Assembly: GCA_035582835.1 (NCBI GenBank)
Contig: JAYKAV010002486.1
Location: 615,860-679,859, forward strand
Length of the DNA stretch: 64,000 nt
Origin: Phoebastria nigripes
Taxonomy: Eukaryota; Chordata; Aves; Procellariiformes; Diomedeidae
Direction of reading: 5' to 3'
In this document: one piece after another, positions 1-12,900 of the stretch
How the letters are laid out: the number at the start of each line of letters is the position of its first letter
How positions within the stretch are numbered: the stretch's first letter is position 1
Program-made: the position numbers and the translations under genes
The notes under the pieces: model-generated
The model's database searches: none
The model's input: the letters and a program-made list of their open reading frames with translations, nothing else
Told to the model about the DNA's origin: nothing

Positions 1-722
1 TCCCACTTTGGTTAGCAAGAGGGCTAAGAAATTGTAAAAATGCAGCTCATGCTTTTAGTCAAATTCTGTCAGCCTTTAAGGAGTTATAAGACTCTTGTGA
101 GTTGATATAAGAAAAAAAAAATTCTTTTAGAAGACTGGTACTCACTTTACAGACCAACTAATAATACCCACCCAGAAAGAGTATACTTCTGAGTGTGTGT
201 TGTCCTGCCTAAAAGAGGGATATGGCTGCCACAAAATCTTGCCACTGAGAAATTAAAAGATAGATGCATTCTTCTTTCATATATATGCTGATTGTGAATT
301 AAGAGAACATTTCCCAACTAAGTGGAAGACCTGGCTGGGCTGCACTCTGAGCCTCCATTTTATATGCCCCTCACGTGCCCAAGGAAATTGCAGGCTGAGC
401 AATTTGCAGAAGTGAGAGAGGATGAGTTTGCACAGGGGAGATCTGCTGCTTTACAGAAAGCCGAGGTGTGCTGACAGCTTGCTTTGCAAGAGGCCCAGTG
501 GGTGAGGGTCACTATTTCTTTGAGGCTGGTTGGCTGGAGTGTTTTGCCATGCAGTTAATAGTTCTGCTTGCTTGTTCCTGAAGAGAAATGTTTTGTGGTA
601 TCAGTNTGTGTATGGCTTTGGCTATTGCTATTCCTTGGACCTTTCCTCAAGCNCTAGAAACACACATAACAGAGGAATAGAAATGAAAATGTGATACCTA
701 AAGCTCCAACTGTATTTTACAG
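1..722 (+). other. CUBN intron, 3' end
   Basis: No exon, RNA gene or clear repeat is visible. The preceding CUBN exon, which would end in phase 2 with the first half of CUB23, is not in this stretch. Confidence 0.7.
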
Positions 723-940
723 ATTCAACAGCTTCCAGCTTGAAATATCTCCCTCCTGCTACAAAGATTATGTGGCTGTATATGACGGCTCAGACACCCA
801 TGCGCCTCTGCTTGGGAAATTCTGTGGCTCAGAACTGCCTCCGAATATTAAGAGTTCCAGTAATAACTTGTTCCTGGTGTTTAACACTGACTTCTTTGGA
901 ACAGACAGGGGATGGAAAGCATCTTTCAGGGAGACCTTAG
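723..940 (+). CDS. CUBN: CUBN exon: second half of CUB23
   Basis: The acceptor follows a pyrimidine-rich stretch ending in TTTTACAG; the exon enters with the third base of a codon and ends with one base before GTAAGA. It encodes FNSFQLE, a C-Y-K-D-Y motif, YDGSD and GKFCGS, then FNTDFF and GW, which is the typical C-terminal half of a CUB domain. The acidic residues that bind calcium in CUB domains (E of FQLE, D of CYKD, D of FNTD) are all present. The first half of this domain lies upstream of the window. Confidence 0.93.
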
Positions 941-3900
941 GTAAGAGTATTATCAGACTCATAACCCCAAGAATCTGCTGGTAAGTAATTTCCTTTGGTG
1001 AGGAGCGGTTATGTTTTCACTCACTAGGGATCCTGGAAGCAGAAGGTTTCTGATTTTGTAAAAATTGAGTGAACTAAGCTAAATACGAGGCTTATGGGAT
1101 CCCTGCATTCCAGCCCTGGTTCTGAACTGATTCCTTTTATTCTTTGCTAACCTTTTCCTGCCTCTCTGAAGGCATAGACAGTTCTTGGGTGACTAAAGAC
1201 TTAGCAGCACCCAAAGGCCTCTCTTTTGGAGGAAATCTGGCAATACCTGAGAAGTCTCATTCTTCTGTAGTCAAAGGTTGGTGATGCGCTAAAGATGCCT
1301 CCTTTCCATCTATCCTCAATTTCCATTTCCTTGCAGTTCACCTCACACCTTTTTAAAAACTAAAGTGTTAAGTTCAGTTAAGATTGGGGTTCCCCCCCAG
1401 GCACCACTGTGCTGATCTCCACTGATTTTGGGGATCAATCTGGTTAGCTGGTCATAACATAAATGGGGATCATAGTAAGAAGGCACTGGATGTTAAATGT
1501 TTTGATGGACACAACAGTCAGGGGCAAAGCTTGATTATTGCCTTAAAAAAAGTTTTAAGCCCAGTAGTCTATTTTTAAGATCAAGGTGTAAAAGGAATTT
1601 TTTTACCTTCTTATAACATCTGAATTGTTTAGGGATGATAAGCAACAAATGATGATTACATGTAAATTGATTTCATGTCATCGCTACTAGTTTCCTGTGT
1701 AATTAACTCAATGTTTTTGTGATCTAGAAAGAAGTAATTGTACATCTTACAAAGCTGGCACTCAGACAGATCAGAATGAAAGGCCTTTGCGGCAGAACAA
1801 ATATAGTCTTCTGCCTCTGAGTCACTGAATCCCCTCCCAACCCCTAGCCAGCGACTTTCTCATTTGATACAGTCTGAGAAAGTATTTACAGATAAGGAAA
1901 ATAACTGTTTCTAGGGGCTTTGCCAAGAAAAATATTCCCAGAACCTCATGGTCATTACTATTATTAACTCTTTCTTTGCTTCACTCTAAGTAATTGCTAC
2001 AAGAATCTTTTAAGACCACTCTTGTGGACTGTTATTTCAAGTAACATAATGTTGCTTCATGTGGTGTTGTCTTTAAACTGTTAGGTATCAGTTGTCAGAG
2101 ATCCCCCAGAGCCTGGGTTCATGTTTCCAGGGTGAGATCATCAGGAACTCCCCAAGCTCTTACTCTTCCTGTTGGCATATAGTCAATTTTTTTAGACACT
2201 GACTTTAGATTTATTTGTGCAACTTGCCAGAGATTCTGCTTAAGAACACAACAGAACACAAGCCAAGCTCTTCAAGTCAGTACCAAGCCTNATTATTTCC
2301 TAGAGTGAGGAGAAGCCTTTTATGAATAAACTTTGACATCTATTAGGCTAATTTTTGGAGGGACATTTCTGCAGACTCCCAAGGAAAGGGAGGTTGTGGT
2401 GTTGCAGGAGTTACTCAGGAGCAATGGAGTTGCTTGGAAAAGATGGCCATGCGGAGATGTGGGTTGTGTGANGAAGAGCCCATGGCGGTGAGATGCTTAA
2501 TGGTAGGTCTTCTTTCTCNGCTGCGAGAAACAAGCCACAGGGACTAAACCACACAGCCGTTAGGAAGGATCCTGACAGTCCCATGCTAGTACACAATGGC
2601 CAAAAAGTAGAAAAGTATATTATAAAAGGAAAACATGAGTCACAGTCCTGTAAATGTTTCCAGTTTGACTTGTCTAAAAAATAGAGCCAGGCAAATCTGT
2701 GACACATCTTTGTACTATAAGGTCTGAGATTCTGCTTCAAATGAAAGAGAATAAAACCATGAAGATCTAAAAGCCTGTTATTCTAAATGGTGCTTTAGAG
2801 AAGCTCTCTCATCTCTGTCAAAAGATAAAACCTATGTGGTTTTGTAAGAATACAAATGCAATCAGATGGCAATAATGATAAATCTCTTGGATAAGGAAGA
2901 TGGTATCTGTAGAGAAACAAGAAGCCTCATTCTCTGTTGGATGACAATGAGCACGTTATTCTGTAGTTACCCTAGGGAAGCACAACTGGATAACGTAATT
3001 ATTGCTCTCTGTTTAATGTTGTGAGTGACCCTGATTATGTATTGGAAAGAAGCAAGCAGAAACCTGTTCTAGTTGAAGATGTCCCTGCCCATGGCGGGGG
3101 TGTTGGACTAGTTGACCTTTAAAGGTTCCTTCCAATCCAAACTATTCTTTGATTCTATGAAACAGTAGATTTGTTTGCAGCAAACTAAACTATTTCCTTT
3201 CTTCACAAACTCTTCCAATTTCTTTCCTGATCAGACTTCTCTCAGGGGTACTGCCAAAATCCAGGGTTATCCGTTCTTTTTCTCTTGTGAATTTTATTAG
3301 TAGGGAGTCCATCTTATAACCATTGTGGTGGGAGGGAAGAGAGAAGATGACGTAGGAAACTCACAGAACCCTAGCAAGACTGACAGTAANCAGGCATTCA
3401 AAGAGTTAAACCCTGAAATTTCTGCAGAAAAACATGCTTTGTTTTAATTAAAACAATTTCTTTACATCTCTGATCCTGCACCCACCGGAATTTTTAAGGT
3501 CCCCCCACTAGTCAGAAAAGGGAGACTAACAGGAGGTATGAAATAGTATTAATTTGACCGTACAGCAATATCTCACCTTTTTTGTCAAATGTCTTTTCTT
3601 TCACCATGCTACTCTGTACACTGTGCAATATAATGTTAAGTGCACATTTCACAAGCAGCATTCTTTGTCATAATTGACTCTGTGTTATGGTGCATTTGAG
3701 GCAGGGGAACGTATAGCCTTTGTTGGTGCAGTTCAGAGGGTGTATAATTTCACTGTCTCTGCTGCTAAGTTTGGGCACTTATTGGCCTCATTTTTGGAAT
3801 CACTGGACATGCTCTCAGGCTGAGCTGGTGAACTGGGCTGACTGGAGGATCCCAGCCTGCTCCAAGTGTTAGGTTTGTGGAAAGAAAGACCCTCTTACCT

Positions 3901-6900
3901 TAGTTACCACTAACCTTTTTTTCTGCCTTTGTTTTCAGTCTGTAAAATGAGAATTACACCTCCTTTCCACAGCAAGTGTGTGCTCCTCAGGGCAATCAAT
4001 AAAAGGATGAGAAGAGATAAATCAATACCAGCTTAAGGCATTTGGTTACATGAGATGTCTCTGTGAAGGAAGGAAAGCTAAGATCTCTCCCCAAAGAATG
4101 AGGTCTGNGTGTACTGAGCTTGTGACTCGGCCAAAGATCTCCTGATTATCTCTCCAGCTCTAAGGGGAGACCTGAGCTTTTCAGCTGACCCTGGCTGGCA
4201 GGGACGGAGCCTGCACATACCTCTGCCATCCCTGCTGTGATAGCAGGGACTTTGTGCTTTGGTGATAAATGGAGCTTCTGCCTATTCTCATCCAGCAGTG
4301 GGGTGACCCTCTCACCCCAATTTGTGATCCCTCTGAGGCTTATGATACCAAGGCTGAGAAGACATATAAGGGTTGGAGTTTTTTCTTATTTTTAAGGAGT
4401 CAGCAACCCCTGTCAGGAGATGTAGCTGTGACCTTATTAACAGCACATCATTTTCACTTGGCAGCTTTCTGTGCTCGTGTACATAGCCCCATTGTCTCAG
4501 TAATGAAAAATGTATCACATTCTAAACCATCAGAGAAGGGTCTAGGGGTTTTCTGAAAGGCAGGTCTGCTCATGGGGGCTATCTGAGGAAGCCACATGAA
4601 TTTACAAGATGCAAAGTGTTACACATGGTTAGATAAGTGGGTTGAGTCAGAAAGCTCTTCCTGAGCTTTGTTCATACAATACAGGCAAAACTGAAACAGC
4701 GTTGGGACAGTGGGGAAGGTGGGATGGAGGAGGGCAGGAAGACTGCCTGTTTTTTCTCTACAGCCCTAAATCCTGCTCAACTTCAAGCTGTAGCAAGCTC
4801 TTTCCTCTCCCCTTTTTTATACTATCTCTTGTGAGCATGCAGGAGAAATTCACATGTATACTTTGTGAAAAAGCAATATGGTGTACTGTATTAATACCAA
4901 TGTTGTCCCTTGTTTGCATTACCTTGGGGCTTACAAGCTCATGGGCTGTGATTCCACTGCACTAGGCACTGCACAGGCAGAATAAAGCAACAATCTGCTG
5001 TCACAAAGAGATTATGATTTAAACACAATACGAGGAAAACCAGATGGATATAGACAGGCAAGAAGAATAGGGTGGTAACAATAAGAAAATTAGTGATGTA
5101 GGCTCTAAGGCAGAAGAAATGCCTCCAAAACCTTTGGCAACCATTAGACTGTTGGAATGTGAAGTCCTCTGCATTGTCCTCAGTTTGCCCAGTTTTTCCC
5201 TCAAGGATCCCTCCGTCCTTTTATTCAAATGAGCATTTCTATTGAATGAATATTAATCATTTTACATAGGAAAAAAAATCATAAGTGAGTAGAGTTTAGA
5301 AGAAAAATAGTTTGAAAAAGGAATCATCTCTGGTAAACCAGAAAAATGCATTAATAGGTAATTTACATAAATAATCTAGTATGCATATCATAGAAATAGA
5401 TTATAATCTCTGCTTTTCCTCCTGACAAAATGATCTGTAACTTAGCTGATAAATCACCCGGAGGTATCTGTCTTCCCTTATTCTATTAGCTGTGTATTGA
5501 ATTACTTGTTTCCTGTTTGGAATACAATACACTAAGTGTCTATCACTAATGGGTTTACTGTTATGGTTTCCCCTAATGAAATTAAAGTATACTTTTAAAA
5601 AATGGATCCAGTAGAATTTTCACAGCATTTTTATGCTATTTTATTTTATATAAAAAAAAAAATTTGCTTAATATAGTTCTAAGTCCAGTTCTGCCCTGCA
5701 AACTGAAAGTTTGGCTCACTCTATATTCAGTTTCTACGTGCAGATTTTCAGCAGTGCTCAGCATGCGCAGTTGCTGCAGAGTTTTTTTGGATTGTTCAGA
5801 ATTGCTGAAAAAAACCCCAGTTCTGAATGGGCAATATAAGGTGTAAAATATTGGTTTGGTTATTCTATTGCATAGATCAGGGTTAGGTGTTCTTTTGTGA
5901 GTCATTTCTAAATTCTTACACCACCAGCAGTAATTCATTGCACTGATTTATGTAAATAATGTTAGCACCTGCTGTAGGTGGCACCAGGCACCTGTACTGA
6001 CAACAGCAGTTATGGCCTGTTAGGTGGGAAAGGACTCAGCACAGCTGAATCTCAGGTTTCCTGCAAATTTTCCTCCCTCCAGCAAAAAAATCGTAGAAGA
6101 ACATGTCCTTGACTGTAGCATGTGAATGCTGTTGCATTTTCTCATGCCTTCGGAAAAGCAGCAGTGCCTGGCAGAGATTTCACAGCCCATTAGGACTGGT
6201 TTCCAGGGGTGTATCTCAAGATATCCAACCTGGACTTAGAGCCTGGTGCTGCAGAGGGTCTAGCTAAGCAAATTGCTTGAAACTCACAAGTCGTCTTGCA
6301 AAAATTTCTTTGGGCTTTTGGTTCACACAGTTTTTTACCAAATATATAACACATTAATATTACACATTTCAGATTCATTACATTGTTATGGCTTAACTAT
6401 GATTAGCTTAATCTATTAAAATAATGAATAAATCATATCTTTTCTTGATCTTATTATAGTCTATGAAAATAAGAACATCCATAACAAGCTCAGAATATAT
6501 GTTCATAAGTCACAATTCCTGGACTGTTTCTAAATGTATTTTGGGGCTCAAATGTAAAAATATGCATCAGCTTGAAATCTGACTAAATTTAGAAAGCACT
6601 TGCAGCGTTGAAATACATCTCTTCAATATCTCTGAAAAGAATGCAACTGTTGAGCTAAGGGAAAGTCTACAAATGCCTCTCAGAAATTATTTAATGTCTG
6701 TGACATTTCTTCTCCCAAAGCAAAATAAATAGAAGTGGTTCGCGTACTCAAACTGGACAGACAAGAAAAGAGGTAGACTTTTAAATAAGAAATTTCTGAC
6801 TGATCTGAAAAAAATTAGGTGAAAAATAATTTTCAGAAACAGTGATTAAATGTAACTTTGTGGGTGACTAAACAGCTAAGAGCCGATGGGATATTCAGAT

Positions 6901-9900
6901 TAAAGGCACTGCACACAACTGTGGGCAAACTCTGCTGGCATGAATTGTCTTACCTTCACTNAAGTCAATGACTGTTTCAGCTGAAAATCTGTACTCTGGT
7001 GCATACAAACAAAGGGTGAGGAGACATTTCTGATTCACATTGCAAGAGAGATCTGCAAAGGCCTGGGCAGCTGTGATGCCAGCAAGTACACTAATGCAGT
7101 ATTAGAAAGTATTAGAATGACGCCAGACTGCGTGTCTGCCTCTGGTCTCTCAGACAAGCATCGAGGAGATGGATAGGATGGTACATACATTACAGTGTTG
7201 CAGAACTAGGGCAGGCTTGGCGCAGAGCATGTCTGGACTGTTATATTTGGGATCAGCCAGTAAAACTTAAAAACTTAAGAATATGAACTTCGTCTGACTG
7301 CATTTGTGAAATCCTCCTAAAGCAGGAGACTGGGGCATTACAGTCCTAAATGTCACTGCTGGACCCATTGCCAGGCCATCAAACTAGTCAAAAACCCTTT
7401 CTGCGTAAAGGCTAGGCTGAGGACTAAAAAGAGTCCTGTGCTTTCGGAAGTCTCCTCCTGAAACACTGCAGGCACTGTGATTGGGGTGGGCACTGCTGCC
7501 AGGGTCCTGCTGCCATGCGAAGTCACGATGTCTGTACAGTAATTGCCAAACACGGGAACTGACCTCTACAGCTCAGCTTGTGAAGGTTTACCAACCTTCA
7601 GTATCAGCCATGAGAAAAAGTACGACAGTATGATTCCTCTCTCCAGCCCTATGTCCTCCTGAGCCTTACTGTTTGAAGCCATGATCCAAACAAGCTATGA
7701 GATAATTATTACAGCCACAATTAGTGCAGCCACTCCTCTGCACTGGAAATAAGACTGTCAGGAAAGAAGCGTTAGTCTTGCCAGAGTTAATCTTTGTTTA
7801 TTCTGATTTTTAGTTCAGAGAGAAGCCTAGAGTTCCCAGGGATGCTTCTAGGTGAGACCAAATGTGATTCAGAAATCTGGGAGAGGATTTTCATTACTGT
7901 TCAAGCAGAACTAGAACAGTTCTTTGAACTTTGCTGCCTTCTAGTAGACATTTGTGGTGCTCATTTAGTGAGAAGGGAAGGGCAGCACAATTAGTTTGTT
8001 GTGTTTTGAAATGTCATTGGTTTAGCTGTTTCTGATTGATAGACTTGAAACTATTCAGTAGGCTTCCTTTCATAGCATCCATACCTGTATAAATGAACCT
8101 TACCCCTGGCTGTGCTTCAAAGGCAGGCAGCTTCAAAGATTCATCTTCATCTTCGTTCCATACCTAGAGGATGTAACTCTTAACAGAGAAACATGTGTTT
8201 GCTCTGTGTTGTAATTATTTTTATTTGCCATAGGGAACCTTCAATTCCTTCTTTTCTGAATGGTCCTTCAGCCTTTTAGTTTCATTAATGCTTCCCACCA
8301 AAAGCAATTAGTGATGACAGCGTGTGCCCTAGTTCTTCTCATAATTTGCATTCTCTGGCAAGCTGTTTATGAGGACAAGATTGCAATCTGATTTATGATG
8401 ACCTTATGATTTTTATTTTAAATAAGAAACCAGAGACTGAAACAACACAGTAAGCCATGTAGTCAATCCATCTGCCCACACACAAATTGTTCTATAAAGC
8501 ATATTTCTGATTATTTTTATCAAGTTTAGCTTTTAATATCTAGGAGGCTATTCTACAAATTGACTTCTTAGTCCCACATTTTGCCTAAATTTTATCTACA
8601 ATTTTTTCTGGCTGTGTTAGTTAATGATAAACATCATTCCATCAATGATCACTAGCAGGCTGGATGGCTACTATTTGGCCTTCTATTCAGAAGTGGTGCT
8701 GATTTTTAAAACAATGAGTTGTGTCCTGGCTAAAATGCAGTGCAATAGTGTTTCTCTTAGTGTGAGTTTCCTCCTGTTAAGCAGTTGGTTCTTCATTTAC
8801 TTGTGGGTGTTCCCTAGGTCTACACAGCTTCACTATTCTGTAACTTTTAGTGGCTGCAATCAGATGTAACGTTGATTAGTACTGAAAAACACCAAGATAG
8901 ATTTTTCAACAAGGGCTGCTCTTTATTTGGCTTGATGCAGGGCTACTTGATATCTGGTTGGCTTCCAGTCTAGCCATTATTTATAACGTACTGTCCTGTA
9001 AGCATTTGACTCAACCCTGGCTGAGCAGGCTAAGTATTGTGAAAGCTAATGATGAAACCTTATCTTTATTAACTGTAAATCATACTTTTAGTTATTTATC
9101 TCCCCTTAGATGCTATTACTGGCTATACTAGCTAGAATAAATTTTCTGATAATGAGGATTTGGCCTGTTTCACTCTCTGTCGGGTCCATTTTATGTGCTG
9201 TACACACACAGGTTACCCACATCTGTATTTTTTGTCATCTGAGCTGTCTTTATAGCTGCACAGCTAGCAGTGAAGTGCACCATTCCTAAAGTCCAGACAT
9301 TTGATATCCAAAAAAAGGACAATCCAACCGCACTGAGAGCTTTCCTGTTGCGTGGCTCTGTGGCAGGCTGATTCCTGTTGCAAAGGTCTGACTGGCATCT
9401 CTGCAGCTNTAACCCTGAAAAGGGTGAAGGGCACCTTTGTAAAGTGTCTGACCCATATATCACTGCAGACTCAATATTGCAGGGCTGGATGGTCAGACTA
9501 TGGTCTATGCCTAATTANATGCTTGATGTTATGTTCAGTAGACGGTGTCCAAAATGCTGAGCAGGAAGTGGCTCCAACGAGTTGTTTCAGGGGGACTGAA
9601 TAAATCATGCAGAAGGGTGAACCCAGAGAAAAATATAGTGAAACTGCCCTCTTAGGGCCCAAATACCCTCCTGTCTGACATTTTCCTCCTTCCTGGACTA
9701 TTTGTAAGAACGTGATTTATTGCTTGCATTTCCCCCACTGTTGTTCTCGGCTTCTGCAGTGGCATTGGAATGAATGCTAACACTTTTCCAAGTTTCTGAC
9801 TTCATTAACAGCCCACAAAACTGGACTAGAGTCTATTAATTCCTGACTTTTTCACTTTGTAATAAGTTTCTTCTGTTCATTTTTAGCTATAGCAAAAGCT

Positions 9901-12900
9901 TAAATCTCATGTTATTAAGATTTTGGTTTTAAGCAAACTTCTTTTTAGGGTGGGATTTTTCCGGCTTTGGTTAGTAGAGCAGGATGACATTTAGCCTTAG
10001 TCACTCTGGTTTAACCATTACAGTCTTGCAAGACAGGGCTGTCTCCAACCCTGGGTTACTGATGCAATCCTGATACTTGGATGGTGATTTTTCACCAGAG
10101 TGATCTTTTGTAATACTGTAGCTCAAGTAGGGCTCAGTTTTATATGACTGGAAATATATCACTGTGTCAAGGTTAAGTCACTGCATGTCAGCCAGACAGG
10201 CGTATTTTACACACGCAGATGAAATTCTGAAACTCCGCTCATGTTCCTTAGCCACAGCTGTAGCTTCTTTTATTATCTAATCCTCCTAAAAGGATTCGCT
10301 GTGGGAGACAGCAGGCTGTTTGCAGTTACCACTTTGCTCTGTGCAGTTTACAAAAACTCTCTCAGACTCAAAAGCAAGAGTATGAACCATACTTTATTTG
10401 AATTCCTGAATTAAATAAGTGGCCAGGAAACCCCATAGAGACTGGGGAAGGAAGCATGAAGTAAACAAACTGATCAGATTTACTAGCTCAGTCCAACCTC
10501 TGGAAATCAAACTATTAAAAAAAAAAAAAAAAAGAAGTAAAAAAAAAAAAAAATCCCTTCAGATAGTCTCTATTTTTTGCTTGTTTGTAATTAGACACAA
10601 TAAAAGGGTTCTGATCTTCTAATAACTGCTTTTCTCCAAAAGTAATTTCTTTCATTGTGACTGAAAACATTACAGGGTTCAAATTTTCACAACGAGTAAC
10701 TACAGTAAGGGACTTAGCTCTGTTCGTGGGATCCAAATGAAAAGCAGCCTGCTTTTCAGAAGGGTTGTAAGTTCCCACCACGAAAACGCTTCCAGAAGTA
10801 AGTCCCTTTTAGCTAGATTCCCGAGTATGAGTCTGGGTCCCAGTGTCAGGCTGCCAAATTCAATCCCCCCCGAAAGAGGTCGTATTGCCAAAACAAGCAA
10901 CGTAATTTTTAACTAGATTTTCAAAGTCAACAACCCAGTGCCCCCTACTGTCCAAGTACTCTTACTAGCAGGTAAGAATTACATTAAAAGGCCTTCTAAC
11001 CACTATTCTTCTGTTTAATTTCTGTCCTCTGTCTTCTTACAGTCCCTTTTAAAAAATCTGTTGCTGTATTTTCAAAGTGGATACTAATTTTATATTNAAC
11101 AGAAGACATGAGCCTTTCTTAATTCACTCTACCAAATCGAATTGTGATTCGTATCTATCTAACGCTGTTTGTGTTGAAAGCCTTTTAATCATTCAGANAG
11201 TCCTTGTGAGACAGGACAGTAAAATTCTGTAGCACAGAAAAAGCTGCTGGCTTGACATTAAAGATCTGAAGATTAAATAAATGCCGGAATTGCTTTTAAA
11301 AAGCTTCTGCTTCGTCAACAGGACCTCAGAATGGCTGTGGTGGTTACTTGACAAATTCAGCTTATAGCTTTGGCTCTCCAGTCTCCAATGTGACCAGAAG
11401 ATATGAGAAAAATCTGGACTGTGTATGGATCATAACTGCGCCTGTGAACAAACTGATCAACCTCACCTTCACCTCATTCGTGCTTGAAGCACAATCTGCT
11501 CAGGCTTGCCGATATGATTATGTCAAAGTAAGATAGCTGTGTATTTTAACAAGAAAATATCAGTGAGATACAATCCATTATCCTCTCCATGAGGCTAAAA
11601 CTTAATTAATAGAAAATGGTCTTATGAAGAAATTAAATTGCTTAATATAATTACAATTTTTTCATTGTGTTAGATTGCTACTCCAGATGACATCCTGCCT
11701 TTTTGGAAACCAATAAGAGTTTTAACATTGTTATGGGGACACGCTTCTGGTCTTAGACTGCCTATATAAATGAGTATTTCTTCCACAGAATAGAAACAAA
11801 ACAAAACTCAAGCACTTTGAAAGTAAACTTGCAGATTCATTACATACACAACCGCTTGAAAGGACTTTAATTTATAAAATTTTGAATAAAGAAGTCTTGA
11901 TGCTCAATGCTCATCTGTGAAAGCTATTTTCTTGGAGATGAGCATATAAAACATAGGAAAGCAGAATGCTGCTAAATAAGATCCACTGAGGAATGTTATA
12001 GATCCTGTTGAGCACTAGAGATGCTCAGTGAAACTAGGAATGGATTCTACATTTTGATGAATAAAATCAACCTTTCTCATTGAAAAGTGCTTTGAGAATA
12101 CATATAAAAAAGAAATCAGTATGCCAAATTAAAATAGAATAAATTTTTGATAGATTTGCTGAGATGGGACCAGAATGTTCCATAATGAGATTTACACTGT
12201 CCAACAGAATTAGTTAATATGGCAGTGAATAATTATAGTCATCAAGAACATCCTGTTAAAGCACAAGAGCACCTACTGTGCTTTCAAGTAAAAGAAATTG
12301 TAATGTCAGGAGGGATCAGAGAATTCTATTTCTATTTATTTGTTTGTTGTGCCTAAACTGTTAGTGGCTTATATACTTTTCTTCTTTCAGCTTTATGACG
12401 GAGATAATGAAAATGCCAATTTAGTTGGCACATTCTGTGGATCTACAATGCCAGCTCCTTTTCTTTCTACCCGTAATTCCTTGACTGTGACGTTTATCAC
12501 AGATAATTCTGTGGAAAGGGAAGGTTTCANTGCTACCTATGCCACAGTGGATCGTAAGTATACATATACATGTATGCATATATATTGTTGTGACTCTTTT
12601 GTGGAAATACATCTTTAAATAATAAATCATCAAAATTTGTTCTAGGGCTCAGGAAGAATAGGGCTCAGGAAGGGGCAAAGACAGTCCTTAGCACAGCATC
12701 TATAAGCAAGCTAAAAGCAGCACTGCTAGACCCCAGTGCAATTCTCTTTGGTCTTGACTGGTTGTGGGGTGGCTGTCAGTCTGGAGTACAAAACAGGAAC
12801 ACTCACAGACTGTTAACAAATACGCTGATATTATAGGGAAAAAACATTTATTTGAGTTTTATGNCATACATTGACACAGCATAAGCATGTGTTTTACTTA

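Larger units (their letters stand above)
941..11321 (+). other. CUBN intron, 10.4 kb
   Basis: The flanking exons join in phase 1 at a CUB boundary, so no exon is missing. It holds a CR1 tail (3050), an MIR/L2-like tail (3890), an old amniote repeat (4955) and an A-rich tract (10517). Nothing else in it looks like a gene. Confidence 0.75.

Noticed and set aside
2411..2740. 109-codon minus-strand open frame in a CUBN intron
   Set aside because: No recognised motif, two undefined residues and no supporting context; consistent with chance.
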